Positions 26,134 through 35,854 of a stretch of DNA of 64,000 nt are shown in pieces; within the stretch, counting starts at the first letter, position 1; the number at the start of each line of letters is the position of its first letter. Both the position numbers and the translations under genes were made by a program. Where the stretch lies: assembly GCF_024168825.1 (NCBI RefSeq), contig NZ_JALJWH010000001.1, positions 744,001 to 808,000 of the forward strand. The letters are read 5' to 3'. The DNA comes from Paenarthrobacter sp. A20 (lineage in GTDB: Bacteria > Actinomycetota > Actinomycetes > Actinomycetales > Micrococcaceae). The notes under the pieces are model-generated. The model did no database searches. It worked only from the letters and a program-made list of their open reading frames with translations, and was not told the DNA's origin.

Positions 26134-27594
26134 ATGCGTACAACTGCGCAGACTTCCACCAAGGCCGCAGGAGCCGTCGGCTTCCTGGTGGTCATGGAGC
26201 TCGGCAGCGGCATTCTTCAGGGCTGGCTGAATCCTTTGTTCTCGTCCATCGGTGAACACCATGGAGTTTCGGCTGCCTCGCTGAACTGGATCAGCGCCGC
26301 GTACTTGCTGGCTACCGTCTTGGTAGTCCCGCTGCTGTCCAAGCTCGGCGACATCCACGGCCACAAGCGAATCCTCATGATCTCCACGGCAATTGTCGCC
26401 GCGGCCTCAGTGCTTGTGGCGTTTGCCCCCAACTACGAGTTGTTCCTGCTGGGCCGGGCCATCCAGGCGCCACTGGCAGTGTTCCTCCCCCTGGAATTCG
26501 CCATCGTCCACCAGCGCGATTCGGAACGCTCGGGTCGGAGCATCGGCCGGCTGGTCGCCGCGCTGACCCTCGGCGCCACGATCGGCGGATTCCTCGGAGG
26601 CCTCGTCCTCGACGCCACGGGGAGCCTGTCCATCACCTTGCTCATGCCCGCAATCTTCATGGCCCTGTGCATCCCGGGCATCGCCATGTTCGTCAAGGAG
26701 ACCCCGCTGCGGAGCAAAGGGCGGGTGGACTACCTGGGGGCCGCGCTTCTTGGAGCCGGGCTGGTTGCCCTGCTTGGAGGAGCCTCGAACCTGGCGACCT
26801 GGCCGCCAACGACGACTGCCCTTGCGATGGCGGCCGGTGTTGCGCTCCTGGCTGCCTGGGTGGTTTCCGCCCGCCGGATCGAACACCCTCTGGTAGACCT
26901 CACCATGCTCTTGCGCGGTGGAATTGGGCTGCCGATCGTGGTCGCGTTCCTGTTTGGGGCGCAGCTGTTCGGAGCACAGGCACCCATCTCCGTGTATCTG
27001 CGCTCTGATCCCGCCACCTTGGGCTTTGGCTTCGGTGCCGCAGCTTCTGCTGCCGGAACCATGCTCAGCATTATGGCCTTGGCCGCCTTCCTTGGGGCTT
27101 CCCTCGGCGACCGCGTTTCCCGCGCCTTGGGCGGCACCCGCACCGTTGCCCTCGGCGGAGCGCTCGGCGCCGTGGCCTATGCCCTCATGATCCTGACGCC
27201 GGGCAGCCTGGTGACCTTCTCCACGTGGCTGGTGATTGCCGGCTTCGGTACAGGACTGGTCAGTGGCACCCTGCCAACCTTGGTGGTCCAGCGCGCGGCG
27301 GCGGATTCTGTGGGGATCGCGTCCGGCCTGTATAACACCGCCCGTACCGCTGCCGGCGGTGTTGCCGGAGCGCTGTTCGCGCTGCTGATGTCCGCTCTCA
27401 CAACCCCGACGGCTACGGGAACACGCGCCGCAACCGAGTTCTCCTTCCACGCCGTGTGGTGGATCTGTGCAGGCCTTTGCGTGCTCTTCGCCATCGCCGT
27501 CCTGTTCATCCGTCAGGCTGCACCACCAAAGGAAATGGCCGCACCAGCCGTGGCCGCACCCCGGGCAGGCGACGCCCTCGAACCCGTCAACTGA
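26134..27594 (+). CDS. MFS transporter, DHA2-like (14 membrane segments)
   Basis: 486 residues. Motif A-like LLSKLGDIHGHKRILM follows the second membrane segment; the total of about 14 hydrophobic segments points to the DHA2 drug:H+ antiporter group. GGAG at 26125-26128 precedes ATG 26134; the frame is open further upstream without a start signal. First gene of an operon with the M20 peptidase, 29 bp apart, and divergent from the double Lrp regulator, which suggests transport of an amino-acid conjugate or of its hydrolysis product. Confidence 0.85.
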   Translation: MRTTAQTSTKAAGAVGFLVVMELGSGILQGWLNPLFSSIGEHHGVSAASLNWISAAYLLATVLVVPLLSKLGDIHGHKRILMISTAIVAAASVLVAFAPNYELFLLGRAIQAPLAVFLPLEFAIVHQRDSERSGRSIGRLVAALTLGATIGGFLGGLVLDATGSLSITLLMPAIFMALCIPGIAMFVKETPLRSKGRVDYLGAALLGAGLVALLGGASNLATWPPTTTALAMAAGVALLAAWVVSARRIEHPLVDLTMLLRGGIGLPIVVAFLFGAQLFGAQAPISVYLRSDPATLGFGFGAAASAAGTMLSIMALAAFLGASLGDRVSRALGGTRTVALGGALGAVAYALMILTPGSLVTFSTWLVIAGFGTGLVSGTLPTLVVQRAAADSVGIASGLYNTARTAAGGVAGALFALLMSALTTPTATGTRAATEFSFHAVWWICAGLCVLFAIAVLFIRQAAPPKEMAAPAVAAPRAGDALEPVN

Positions 27595-27623
27595 CACGAC
27601 TACAACTACCAGCGAGGAAAACA

Positions 27624-28853
27624 ATGACAATTTCAATCGACATCACCTCACGGCAGACACTGCGCGACGCCGTACGGGAGTCCGTGGCCGCCGTCGGGCC
27701 TTCCATCCTTGACCTCAGCCACAAGGTCCACGCGCTGGCCGAGGTCTCCTGGGAAGAACACAAATCGGCGGCGGCCGCGGCCGAAGTCCTGCGCGACGGC
27801 GGTTTCGACGTCATCGAAGGCGCCTATGGTGTGCCGACGGCGCTTGAGGCCGTCTACGGGAGCGGCGAACTGACCGTCGTGATCTGCGCAGAGTACGACG
27901 CCCTCCCGGAAGTGGGCCACGCATGCGGGCACAACATCATCGCCGCAGCAGGCGTCGGCGCAGCGCTGGCCCTCAAGCCCGTAGCGGACGCCGCCGGGCT
28001 GCGCATCAAATTGCTCGGCACTCCGGCTGAAGAGCATGGCGGCGGCAAGGTGTCCCTCTTGCAGGCAGGCGCCTGGGAGGACGCCGCGTTCTCGCTCATG
28101 GTTCACGGGATGACCGGGACGGAACGGAGCGCATCAGCGTTCAGCATGGCGGCCGTGGAACGCTTCGAGGTCCAGTTCAAGGGCAGCGAAGCCCACGCCG
28201 CAGGAGCGCCGGACAAGGCCATCAACGCGGGAGCAGCAGCGAGCCTGGCGCTGATGAACATGGCCGTCCTGCGGCAGCACCTGCCGGAGGACTCCAACAC
28301 CAACGCCTTCATCTCGCACGGCGGCGGCGCCACCAATGTCATCGCTGGTGACGCCACGGTGCAGGTGGAGGTCCGGGCCGGAGACCTCAACGATTGGCGC
28401 GAGCTCAAGCGGCGCGTTCTCGCCTGCTTCGAGGGAGCGGCCATCGCTACCGGCTGCACGTGGACGCACTGCCAGACCGAGCACCCCTACGCCCCCTTGG
28501 ACACGCACGCCGGACTGGGTAAGGCATGGGACGCCAACATGGAAGCAGTAGGCCGGCCCGTGGATCACACCCCTGTCTTCGGTGGCGGCTCCTCGGACAT
28601 GGGCAACGTCTCCCAAGTGATCCCGTCTGTCCACGGCATGGTGGTTGTCCGCAACAGCAGCGCGGTGCCCCACCACCCGGACTTCACGGCAGCCGCCATC
28701 ACGCCCGAAGCCGACGACGCAGTCATCGACGGCGCCACCGTCCTGGCGCTCACCATCCTGGATGCCGCTTTGGATCCCCAACTGCGGTCCGGGCTGATGG
28801 AGCTTCAGGCCTCGCGACAGCCCGGTGCCACCAGGCTGACGCTGGAGGCATAG
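27624..28853 (+). CDS. M20-family amidohydrolase (AbgB/aminoacylase-like)
   Basis: 409 residues. Metal-binding and catalytic segments seen: AEYDALPEVGHACGHN (H99, H103), GTPAEEHGGGK (about 144-152), and a dimerisation lid with FKGSEAHAAGAPDKAINA. This resembles p-aminobenzoyl-glutamate hydrolase and N-acyl-amino-acid amidohydrolases. It should release an amino acid from an amide conjugate. GAGGAAA lies before ATG. In an operon with the MFS transporter. Confidence 0.87.
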   Translation: MTISIDITSRQTLRDAVRESVAAVGPSILDLSHKVHALAEVSWEEHKSAAAAAEVLRDGGFDVIEGAYGVPTALEAVYGSGELTVVICAEYDALPEVGHACGHNIIAAAGVGAALALKPVADAAGLRIKLLGTPAEEHGGGKVSLLQAGAWEDAAFSLMVHGMTGTERSASAFSMAAVERFEVQFKGSEAHAAGAPDKAINAGAAASLALMNMAVLRQHLPEDSNTNAFISHGGGATNVIAGDATVQVEVRAGDLNDWRELKRRVLACFEGAAIATGCTWTHCQTEHPYAPLDTHAGLGKAWDANMEAVGRPVDHTPVFGGGSSDMGNVSQVIPSVHGMVVVRNSSAVPHHPDFTAAAITPEADDAVIDGATVLALTILDAALDPQLRSGLMELQASRQPGATRLTLEA

Positions 28854-28869
28854 GTTACGGCCCACACGG

Positions 28870-28903
28870 TCGACGGCGGCACTCGCGTGGGTGCCGTCGT
28901 CGA
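28870..28903. repeat. Dispersed GGCACTC hairpin, copy 2
   Basis: TCGACGGCGGCAC (28870-28882) pairs with GTGCCGTCGTCGA (28891-28903) with one G-U type change, 17 bases after the M20 gene stop and before the convergent LssY_C gene. Followed by TCCTTTA. Confidence 0.65.
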
Positions 28904-28978
28904 TCCTTTACCGGGGACGGCTATTGGGGGACGGCTACTGGGGGACGGCGTGTCCCGGTCCCGCAAAGTCAAAGAAGG

Positions 28979-30292
28979 TCAGGACGGCACACGCCGGTTG
29001 ACCAGCTCCGGAGGAAGAGCCGGAACGCGTTGGCGCTTCGCGTAGACCCTGGCCCGTTGGCTGGAGAGCGCCAGCAACACGAGGATGTCCGAGGCCAGAC
29101 CGGAGAGTCCCGCCTCGAAGGTGAGGTTCGCGGTCCCCGTGGAGTAGTCGATTGCCTGAACCAGGATCGAGATGGAACTGAGGGCCATGGCGATCACCCG
29201 GGCGCCGTTGCTGCCCAGGAAAATCCGCCATGCCAGGAAGACTTCGCCGAGACCGAAGAGCAGCACAATGACCGCTACGGTGACCAGGGCCGCCGTCGTG
29301 GTTTCAGGGTCCGAGGAAGCGTCATCGAAGGTGATGCCATCCAGCTCTCCGCCGGACGTCAGGAGCGTGATCGATAGGACCAACGCCGCGACCGCCCTGG
29401 CAACCACCAGTGCCGCGCCCATCATCGTGGGGGCCGGCCGCCTATCGCGGCTGTCAGTCCTGTTGGCCGGTTGCCCGGAGGGGACCGGCACGCGGCGTGC
29501 GTCAACAATGGGCAGGTCGCCGTCGGTGGAAATCGAGTCACCGCCGCCGTTGCGTGTGTGATAGCCGGTGGAGAAGTCCTCGATGACCTGCACGGTGACA
29601 GCGGGCTCTACGGCAGAAACCGTGGAAACGATGTGGTCGCGTTCCACATCGGTGTTCTGCTCGATCTTGTGCGTGATCTGGAGGGTGAACAGCGAGAAAC
29701 CGACGCTGCGGTCATAGGTTCCGGCAGCCAGCCAATCCACTTTGTGGCCACCGGGCAGGAGCCATCCCTCCGGGCAACGCCAGAAGCGGACGTGGTGGCG
29801 TTTGCCCGGGGTGTTGTCCACTTCCTGTTGGTAGGCAAAGTCCTGTTGCCGGTCGAAGAGGTACAGAGGGCTGACCGGTGCCTCGGTGTAGCTCCGGCGG
29901 AAAATGGTGGAGCTGACAATACGGCGGCTGCTGGCAAACGTTACGTCGTCGGCCATCGTCCACCCGGCGGACTGCATGATCGCGTGGATCTGGGGCTCAG
30001 CGCCGAGAAGGGCAACATTCACTGGATCCCCGAGAAGGCCATCGCTGGTTCGTGCGCGGCCAATGAAATAGCCGGGAACGTAAATGGTGGTCAGAATCCG
30101 GTGCAGCCGTGGCAGCAGCAAATAGGCCAGGAATGCCCAGAACACCACGGAGAACCAGATCTGGCCCCATCCCAGATGGAAGCTTTCCCCCACCAACAGG
30201 AACGCCAGCCACACGGCAGCCGCTCCGCCCAGGATGAAGAATCCATGGTCCAAGCGGCTGTCTGTGACTTCTTTCTTCGGCACCTTGTACAT
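28979..30292 (-). CDS. Membrane protein with LssY C-terminal domain
   Basis: 437 residues. Two membrane segments near the N-terminus (about 17-33, 44-60), then the LssY_C signature VPGYFIGRARTSDGLLGDPVNVALLG, AGWTMADDV, SPLYLFDRQQDFAYQQEVD and RHHVRFW, and four more membrane segments in the C-terminal third. LssY_C domains occur in uncharacterised membrane proteins, some near lipid phosphatases. Function unknown. Divergent from the CotH lipoprotein. Confidence 0.78.
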   Translation of the reverse strand: MYKVPKKEVTDSRLDHGFFILGGAAAVWLAFLLVGESFHLGWGQIWFSVVFWAFLAYLLLPRLHRILTTIYVPGYFIGRARTSDGLLGDPVNVALLGAEPQIHAIMQSAGWTMADDVTFASSRRIVSSTIFRRSYTEAPVSPLYLFDRQQDFAYQQEVDNTPGKRHHVRFWRCPEGWLLPGGHKVDWLAAGTYDRSVGFSLFTLQITHKIEQNTDVERDHIVSTVSAVEPAVTVQVIEDFSTGYHTRNGGGDSISTDGDLPIVDARRVPVPSGQPANRTDSRDRRPAPTMMGAALVVARAVAALVLSITLLTSGGELDGITFDDASSDPETTTAALVTVAVIVLLFGLGEVFLAWRIFLGSNGARVIAMALSSISILVQAIDYSTGTANLTFEAGLSGLASDILVLLALSSQRARVYAKRQRVPALPPELVNRRVPS

Positions 30293-30440
30293 TTAGCTCC
30301 CCCTTGTGGCCCCTTAAGCTTCGGACTTCGGGTGGCTGTTGTACAGACGCCAATACATACAGCCCGCACTGGTACGGCACAGCAGAGTCACAGGCATCAT
30401 AGGGAACCTAGGAAGGACCCCTAGCCGAAAGCCAACGTCC

Positions 30441-31856
30441 ATGCATCGCACACCACGCACCGTTATCGCCGTATCCGTCCTTGCCGTGACACTCGCCGTC
30501 GCAGGGTGCGGCGCGGGCGCCGGGACCCAAGCGGCCGGCACCAGCGTCTCCACCGGCACCGCAGCAAGCACGACGGCGGCCACCACCCTTTTCGACGCCG
30601 GCTCCCCACATACGGTCAGCATCCAGTGGGACGAGGCCGCGTACGCGAAAATGATCGCAGCTTATGAGGCCGATGGTTCCAAAGAATGGATCAAAGCCGA
30701 TATCACCATCGACGGAACAATGATTTCCGCCGTCGGCGTGCGGCTTAAAGGGAACTCCACGCTTCGTAGCCTCAGCGGAAATGGAAGCGGCCCCGGCGGA
30801 AATGCTACGTCCTCAGGCATCTCCTCAGACGTCCCGGAGTCGCTGCCGCTGCTGATCGATTTCGGGAAATACGTGGATAACCAGACGTACCAGGGGCTGA
30901 CCCAACTCTCGCTTCGCCCGGGTTCGCCTGTCCTGAACGAGGCCCTGGCCCTGGCTATGACCCAAGCCAGCGGGCAGGCCACACAACGCTATGCCTACAC
31001 CACGTATTCCGTAAACGGCGGCCCAACCCAAACCAGGCTGTTGGTGGAAAACCCTGGCGAGACATACGCAGATGCCCTCTTCGACACCCCGGGTGTCCTG
31101 TTCAAGGCAGATGCCGAATCCAGCTTCACCTATCAAGGCGATGACCTGGCCACTTACGAGGAACAATTCAAACAGCTGAACGCCAAAGAGACCGCTGACT
31201 TCCAGCCGGTGGTGGCGTTCCTCAAGTGGCTCTCCGAGGCCAGCGACGAAGAGTTCGATGCGGGGCTGGCAGAGCGGGTGGACGTGGAGTCGTTCGCGCG
31301 TTATGCCGCCACCATGAACCTGCTGGTCAACGGGGACGACATGGCCGGGCCCGGACAAAACTACTACCTCTGGTACAACCTCGACACCAAGAAGATCTCC
31401 ATCATTTCCTGGGACTTGAACCTGGCCCTGGCAGGGGACGCCACAGCCACCCCGGACCAGGAGGTGTCCATCGGGGGTGGCGGTGAGGGTGCCGGAGGCG
31501 GGATGCAGCCGCCATCCGGATTCACCCCACCATCCGGGCTCACTCCACCAAGCGGGGACCCCGCGGGCTCCGACGCGTTCCCTGGGATGGGCGGAGCTGC
31601 TGGCGGAGGGCGGGGCGGGAACGAGCTCAAGGAACGGTTCCTGGCGTCGGCCGACTTCAAAACCTTGTACGACGACGCCTACAAGGATCTCTACCAGCAG
31701 CTCTACGCCAGTGGAAAGGCCGCGGGCCTCCTCGACCAGATCGCCGCCTCCGTGCCCACCAGCGACAACCTTTCAGCGTCCGACGTGGCCAAGCAAACGG
31801 ACACGCTAAAGGCCTTCATCACCGAACGCACGGAGGCACTGAAGGACAAGGTTTAG
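30441..31856 (+). CDS. CotH-family lipoprotein
   Basis: 471 residues from ATG 30441. Residues 1-23 form a lipoprotein signal ending in the lipobox LAVAGC (Cys23). The body matches CotH kinase-like proteins: VRLKGNSTLRS, LPLLIDFGKYVDNQTYQGLTQLSLRPG, LNEALALAMTQASG, FKADAESSFTYQGDD, YAATMNLLVNGDDMAGPGQNYYLWYN and SWDLNLAL. A Gly/Pro-rich loop (about 355-395) interrupts the domain. CotH proteins phosphorylate secreted protein or act as surface proteins in Bacillus spores; the role here is unknown. A longer N-terminus from 30339 is less likely because it would hide the signal peptide. Confidence 0.85.
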   Translation: MHRTPRTVIAVSVLAVTLAVAGCGAGAGTQAAGTSVSTGTAASTTAATTLFDAGSPHTVSIQWDEAAYAKMIAAYEADGSKEWIKADITIDGTMISAVGVRLKGNSTLRSLSGNGSGPGGNATSSGISSDVPESLPLLIDFGKYVDNQTYQGLTQLSLRPGSPVLNEALALAMTQASGQATQRYAYTTYSVNGGPTQTRLLVENPGETYADALFDTPGVLFKADAESSFTYQGDDLATYEEQFKQLNAKETADFQPVVAFLKWLSEASDEEFDAGLAERVDVESFARYAATMNLLVNGDDMAGPGQNYYLWYNLDTKKISIISWDLNLALAGDATATPDQEVSIGGGGEGAGGGMQPPSGFTPPSGLTPPSGDPAGSDAFPGMGGAAGGGRGGNELKERFLASADFKTLYDDAYKDLYQQLYASGKAAGLLDQIAASVPTSDNLSASDVAKQTDTLKAFITERTEALKDKV

Positions 31857-31893
31857 TGTCCTTCAGCACTGAGGCGAGTCCCGGCGTCGAGCG

Positions 31894-32877
31894 TTACGCC
31901 GTGGAATCAAGGGAAGCCTGAACCTGAAGCTTGTTGTTCCCAATAAGCCACTGCAGCGCCTCACGAACGGCCTGTTCCGGCTCGTAGCGGGGGGCGTAGC
32001 CCAGGAGGGACCTGGCTTTTTCGATGGTGAGGCAGTGGTTGCGGGAGAGATGGGCCCAGCTGGTGTCGGCATGTTCAGGCGTGGTGGTTTGGCGGAAGTC
32101 CTCCCAACTGATCATCTCCGAGTGCGGTTCCCGCCCAAACCACGACGCCGCGATTTCCACGTAGCCGCGAACCGTTAAAGCTGCGGGTGCAACGATGTTG
32201 AAGTCCTCGCCGGCTGCCGCGTCGCGATTCAGGATGGCTCCCTCGAAGGCCTGCGCGAGGTCGTCCGCATGGACGTGGTGCATCATCTCGGTGCCACTGC
32301 CCGGAATCTGCAGTGGCTGTCCGGCCGCGATCTTTTGCCACACGGAGGGATCGAAATTTCCGAGCGGCCCCACGGGATGCCATCCGGGACCGACAATGTG
32401 GCCGGGGTGCAGGGACGTGGTGATGAGCCCTCCGGAGGCCGTCTCATCCTTCAGCATCCGGGCAATATCGCGTTTCTGGATGCCGTATTCATCCAGCGGC
32501 TCCGCGGTGGAGTCCGCCCCCTCTGAGATGGGCAGCTTCCGGCTGGCACCATAACGCCAGATCGACCCGCAATGCAGCAGGTGCCCCGCCTCGCCGCGCA
32601 GCCGGTTCACCAGCGCCGTGGCGGAGTCGAGCGTGAAGCACACCAAGTCAACTACGACGTCGGCTCCCAGGTCGGCGACCCTGTCACCGAAGATGCCCTC
32701 CCGGTCCTCGAGGCGGCGGTCCGCGACGACCTGCCGGACCTGCTGCCACTCGGGCGCATCAACGTATGCTGTGCTGGTCCCGCGGCTGATATTGATGACC
32801 TCGTGGCCGCTGCGGACGAGCCTGGGAATGAGGAAGGAGCCAATATGGCCGCTTCCGCCGATAACAACAATTTTCAT
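31894..32877 (-). CDS. NAD-dependent epimerase/dehydratase (SDR family)
   Basis: 327 residues with an N-terminal Rossmann motif VIGGSGHIGSFLIPRL (GxxGxxG) and a YGxxK-like catalytic segment DEYGIQKRDIARML. An extended-SDR sugar or isoflavone-reductase-like epimerase. GGAGG precedes ATG 32877, so the apparent N-terminal extension upstream is not translated. Substrate unknown; no sugar nucleotide genes adjoin. Confidence 0.85.
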   Translation of the reverse strand: MKIVVIGGSGHIGSFLIPRLVRSGHEVINISRGTSTAYVDAPEWQQVRQVVADRRLEDREGIFGDRVADLGADVVVDLVCFTLDSATALVNRLRGEAGHLLHCGSIWRYGASRKLPISEGADSTAEPLDEYGIQKRDIARMLKDETASGGLITTSLHPGHIVGPGWHPVGPLGNFDPSVWQKIAAGQPLQIPGSGTEMMHHVHADDLAQAFEGAILNRDAAAGEDFNIVAPAALTVRGYVEIAASWFGREPHSEMISWEDFRQTTTPEHADTSWAHLSRNHCLTIEKARSLLGYAPRYEPEQAVREALQWLIGNNKLQVQASLDSTA

Positions 32878-32989
32878 GTGTCCTCCGATCTTCACCAGCC
32901 ACGGTAATGGCTGTTCGGCGCCGGCCATAGGGCCGGAGGGGCTTTCGCGGACCGTTGACTGCCTCGGGCCGGATGCTTACTCTATCGAA

Positions 32990-33235
32990 ATGACTAACCT
33001 GAAGAAGAAGATTGCGTCCATATTCGCGGCAACCTCCATCCTGGCGGGCGGTGGAATTGCTTTGGCTGCCCCGGCCGAGGCGGCCAGCACCTACGTCTAT
33101 TGGTTTCACACGAAGGCGACGTGCGAGTCGAACCTGGATGCCGCCCGGCCCGGATTCGGTTCCTACGTGCGCCTTGTCGAGGGGTGTGTCCGGAACGGCA
33201 ACGGCTACGCCTACACGGTGGTGTGGCGGTACTGA
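32990..33235 (+). CDS. Small secreted protein (81 aa) with one cysteine pair
   Basis: MTNLKKKIASIFAATSIL begins a signal peptide ending near APAEAA (residue about 31). The mature part is about 50 residues, aromatic and rich in Tyr/Trp, with two cysteines (CESNLD and EGCVRNG) that could form a disulfide. Resembles small exported proteins of actinobacteria of unknown function. Divergent from the epimerase gene with a short promoter region. Confidence 0.7.
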   Translation: MTNLKKKIASIFAATSILAGGGIALAAPAEAASTYVYWFHTKATCESNLDAARPGFGSYVRLVEGCVRNGNGYAYTVVWRY

Positions 33236-33265
33236 CAGCCCCACACCCGGCCCGCACGATTCCGA

Positions 33266-33303
33266 GCCCGACGTCGGCACCCACCCGAGTGCCGACGTCG
33301 GGC
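33266..33303. repeat. Dispersed GGCACTC hairpin, copy 3
   Basis: GCCCGACGTCGGCAC (33266-33280) and GTGCCGACGTCGGGC (33289-33303) form a perfect 15-bp stem with an 8-base loop, 30 bases after the stop of the small secreted protein gene. Followed by TTCATC, not a T-run. Confidence 0.75.
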
Positions 33304-33496
33304 TTCATCGTGGCCACCGCAGCGCGACCAACGTCAACCCGACACATAATAACGAGACTTACTTGTTCCCTGGTTAGACAAACGGCAGGCTCCCCCGACT
33401 AGCATGATTAAGCCGGGCATGCCCGGGTACGTGACCTCTTGAACGACCCCCTCGGACGGTCGGCGTTGACGCGGCGACCACGTAAAGGAGAAAACT

Positions 33497-35788
33497 GTGC
33501 GGGAGCCTGCAGTCAACGAGAGCGTGTCAGAAATCAGCGGAACCCCTGAAGGAAATTCGGAGGAGACGCCCCAGGAAACGCCCGATGAAACAGCAAGCGA
33601 ACCAGCGGAGATCACGTTCGACGAACAGTTCTATCCGGCCCGGCCGAAGGCCCTCAGGCCGATTGCCCGGCGGCGGCAGTTCTTCGCAGCGCGCCCCTCA
33701 CTGGAGTTTGACGGCCTGAACAAGACGTACGTGGACTGGCTGCGGAATCAGTCCATGCTGGGCGACGCCAACACCATGGCCCGCCAATTATCCGGCCAGG
33801 CCAGCATGTGGCAGAACTCCTACGCCAGGCCCAATCCCCGGGCGGCCGTGGAGCGGGCACCTGTCTGGTTCACCGCCTACCCCCTTTCCTTCATCACCAA
33901 GGATGGCCAGTCGTTCCTTTCGGCCCTTGGTGATCCCGAGCTCTGGGATGCCTTCAGCAAGATTGGCATCCGTGGGCTGCACACCGGGCCGGTCAAGCTG
34001 GCGGGCGGCATCCGCGGCTGGTCGCAGACGCCCAGCGTTGATGGCCACTTTGACCGCATCAGCATGGCGATCGACCCCGCTTTCGGCACCGAGGAAGAGT
34101 TCCGCCAGATGTGCGAGGTTGCCAACGATCATGGGGGCACCGTCATTGACGACATCGTTCCCGGGCATACCGGCAAGGGCGCGGACTTCCGGCTGGCTGA
34201 GATGAACTTCCGCGACTACCCCGGCATCTACCACATGGTGGACATCCCGGAGGAGGACTGGCACCTGTTGCCCGATGTCCCCGAGGGCGAGGACTCCGTG
34301 AACATCAGCCCCGATGCGGAGCAGGCCCTGCAGCAGGCGGGCTACATCATCGGCCGGCTGCAGCGGGTCATTTTCTATGAGCCTGGCGTCAAGGAAACCA
34401 ACTGGAGCGCCACCAAGCCGATCGTCGACACCACCGGCAAGACCCGCCGCTGGGTCTACCTCCATTACTTCAAGTCCGGCCAGCCCTCCATCAACTGGCT
34501 CGACCCAACATTCGCCGGGATGCGCCTGGTAGTTGGCGACGCCCTGCATTCCCTGCTGGACCTTGGCACTGGCGCACTGAGGCTGGATGCCAACGGCTTC
34601 CTCGGCGTCGAAAAGAGCGCGGAGGAAGAGCCCGGCTGGTCCGAGGGCCACCCACTGTCCGAGGCAGCCAACCAACTGATCGGTTCCATGATCCGCAAGG
34701 TGGGCGGGTTCTCCTTCCAGGAACTCAACCTCACCATCGATGACATCAAGATCCAGTCCGAGTCCGGCCCGGACCTCTCCTACGACTTCATCACAAGGCC
34801 CGCTTACCACTACGCCCTGGTCATCGGGGATACCGAGTTCCTGCGGCTGATGCTCAGGCTTTCCATGGAAATTGGCGTGGACCAGGCTTCCTTGGTCCAC
34901 GCCCTCCAGAACCACGATGAACTGACCTATGAACTGCTCCACTTTGCTGCAGGGCACAGGGACGACGTCTTCGAACTTGGCGGTGAGGAACTGACCGGCG
35001 CCGAGGTTGCCGAGAAGGTCCAGAACACCATGCGGGAACGACTCACCGGCGAGAACGGACCGTACAACGCGGTCTTTACCACCAACGGCATCGCCTGCAC
35101 CACGGTCAGCTTCATCATGGCGGCCCTGGGCATCAAGGATCCGGACGCCATCACCAAGGAGCAAGAGGTCCAGATCCTGGACGCCCACGTCCTGCTCTCC
35201 ATGTACAACGCACTGCAGCCTGGCGTCTTCGCACTCTCCGGCTGGGACCTCACGGGCATCACAGCCATTGACCGCGAGACGGTCCGCGAGCTCACTTCGC
35301 AGGGCGACACCCGCTGGATCAACCGCGGAGCCCACGACCTGATGGGCACCAGCCCCGACGCGAAGACCTCCTTGGCCGGCATGCCCCGCGCACGGAGCCT
35401 CTATGGTCCGTTGCCCGAACAGCTCAAGGACTCAACCTCCTACGCGCGGCGTCTGCAGCAGATCCTCACAGTGCGGGAAGAGTCGGGGATCGCCACCAGC
35501 ACCCTCCTGGACGTGCCGGACGTGTCCAACCGTGGACTGCTGGTCATGGTCAACCAGCTCGCCGACGGGGCTCTCCAGGTGACCGTCCTGAACTTCTCCG
35601 ACCAGGACATTGCCGGCAGCATCCAGTCACCGCACCTGGTCCCGGGCGCCACCGTGCACGACCTCTTCAGCAGCGAAAATGTCGGCCAAGTGGACGACCT
35701 CCACAGCTTCTTCCTCGAACTGCCCGCCTTCCAGGGCACTGCACTGCTGTTGAAGGACCCGGTCATTGAGGACGAGGTCACCGAATAG
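33497..35788 (+). CDS. GH13 enzyme related to trehalose synthase/maltosyl-transferring amylase
   Basis: 763 residues. After a 40-residue acidic, disordered N-terminus comes a GH13 alpha-amylase barrel. Catalytic triad seen: nucleophile Asp in [11 protein letters not shown] (about residue 358), acid Glu in [10 protein letters not shown] (about 412), and transition-state Asp in [10 protein letters not shown] (about 474). The NHDEL motif is shared with trehalose synthase (maltose alpha-glucosyltransferase), but flanking motifs differ from canonical TreS (FRLDAVPYL, AEANQ), so the exact reaction is uncertain; maltose/trehalose conversion is the best guess. GTG start with AAAGGAG at 33484-33490. 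Monocistronic; hairpin copy 4 follows. Confidence 0.82.
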   Translation: MREPAVNESVSEISGTPEGNSEETPQETPDETASEPAEITFDEQFYPARPKALRPIARRRQFFAARPSLEFDGLNKTYVDWLRNQSMLGDANTMARQLSGQASMWQNSYARPNPRAAVERAPVWFTAYPLSFITKDGQSFLSALGDPELWDAFSKIGIRGLHTGPVKLAGGIRGWSQTPSVDGHFDRISMAIDPAFGTEEEFRQMCEVANDHGGTVIDDIVPGHTGKGADFRLAEMNFRDYPGIYHMVDIPEEDWHLLPDVPEGEDSVNISPDAEQALQQAGYIIGRLQRVIFYEPGVKETNWSATKPIVDTTGKTRRWVYLHYFKSGQPSINWLDPTFAGMRLVVGDALHSLLDLGTGALRLDANGFLGVEKSAEEEPGWSEGHPLSEAANQLIGSMIRKVGGFSFQELNLTIDDIKIQSESGPDLSYDFITRPAYHYALVIGDTEFLRLMLRLSMEIGVDQASLVHALQNHDELTYELLHFAAGHRDDVFELGGEELTGAEVAEKVQNTMRERLTGENGPYNAVFTTNGIACTTVSFIMAALGIKDPDAITKEQEVQILDAHVLLSMYNALQPGVFALSGWDLTGITAIDRETVRELTSQGDTRWINRGAHDLMGTSPDAKTSLAGMPRARSLYGPLPEQLKDSTSYARRLQQILTVREESGIATSTLLDVPDVSNRGLLVMVNQLADGALQVTVLNFSDQDIAGSIQSPHLVPGATVHDLFSSENVGQVDDLHSFFLELPAFQGTALLLKDPVIEDEVTE

Positions 35789-35792
35789 GGAG

Positions 35793-35829
35793 CACGACGT
35801 CGGCACTCACGGTGAGTGCCGACGTCGTG
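35793..35829. repeat. Dispersed GGCACTC hairpin, copy 4
   Basis: CACGACGTCGGCACTCAC (35793-35810) and GTGAGTGCCGACGTCGTG (35812-35829) are perfect complements around one base, 4 bases after the GH13 stop and before the convergent PPK2 gene. Confidence 0.75.
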
Positions 35830-35854
35830 GTGTGGCGTTTGGTCGCCTGCAGCG

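Noticed and set aside
26407..27636. Minus-strand open frame (409 codons) under the MFS gene
   Set aside because: Gly/His/Gln-rich translation typical of a shadow frame; the plus-strand MFS protein is unambiguous.
33788..35335. Long minus-strand open frame (515 codons)
   Set aside because: Antisense of the GH13 gene with its intact catalytic triad; no ribosome site or recognisable domain.
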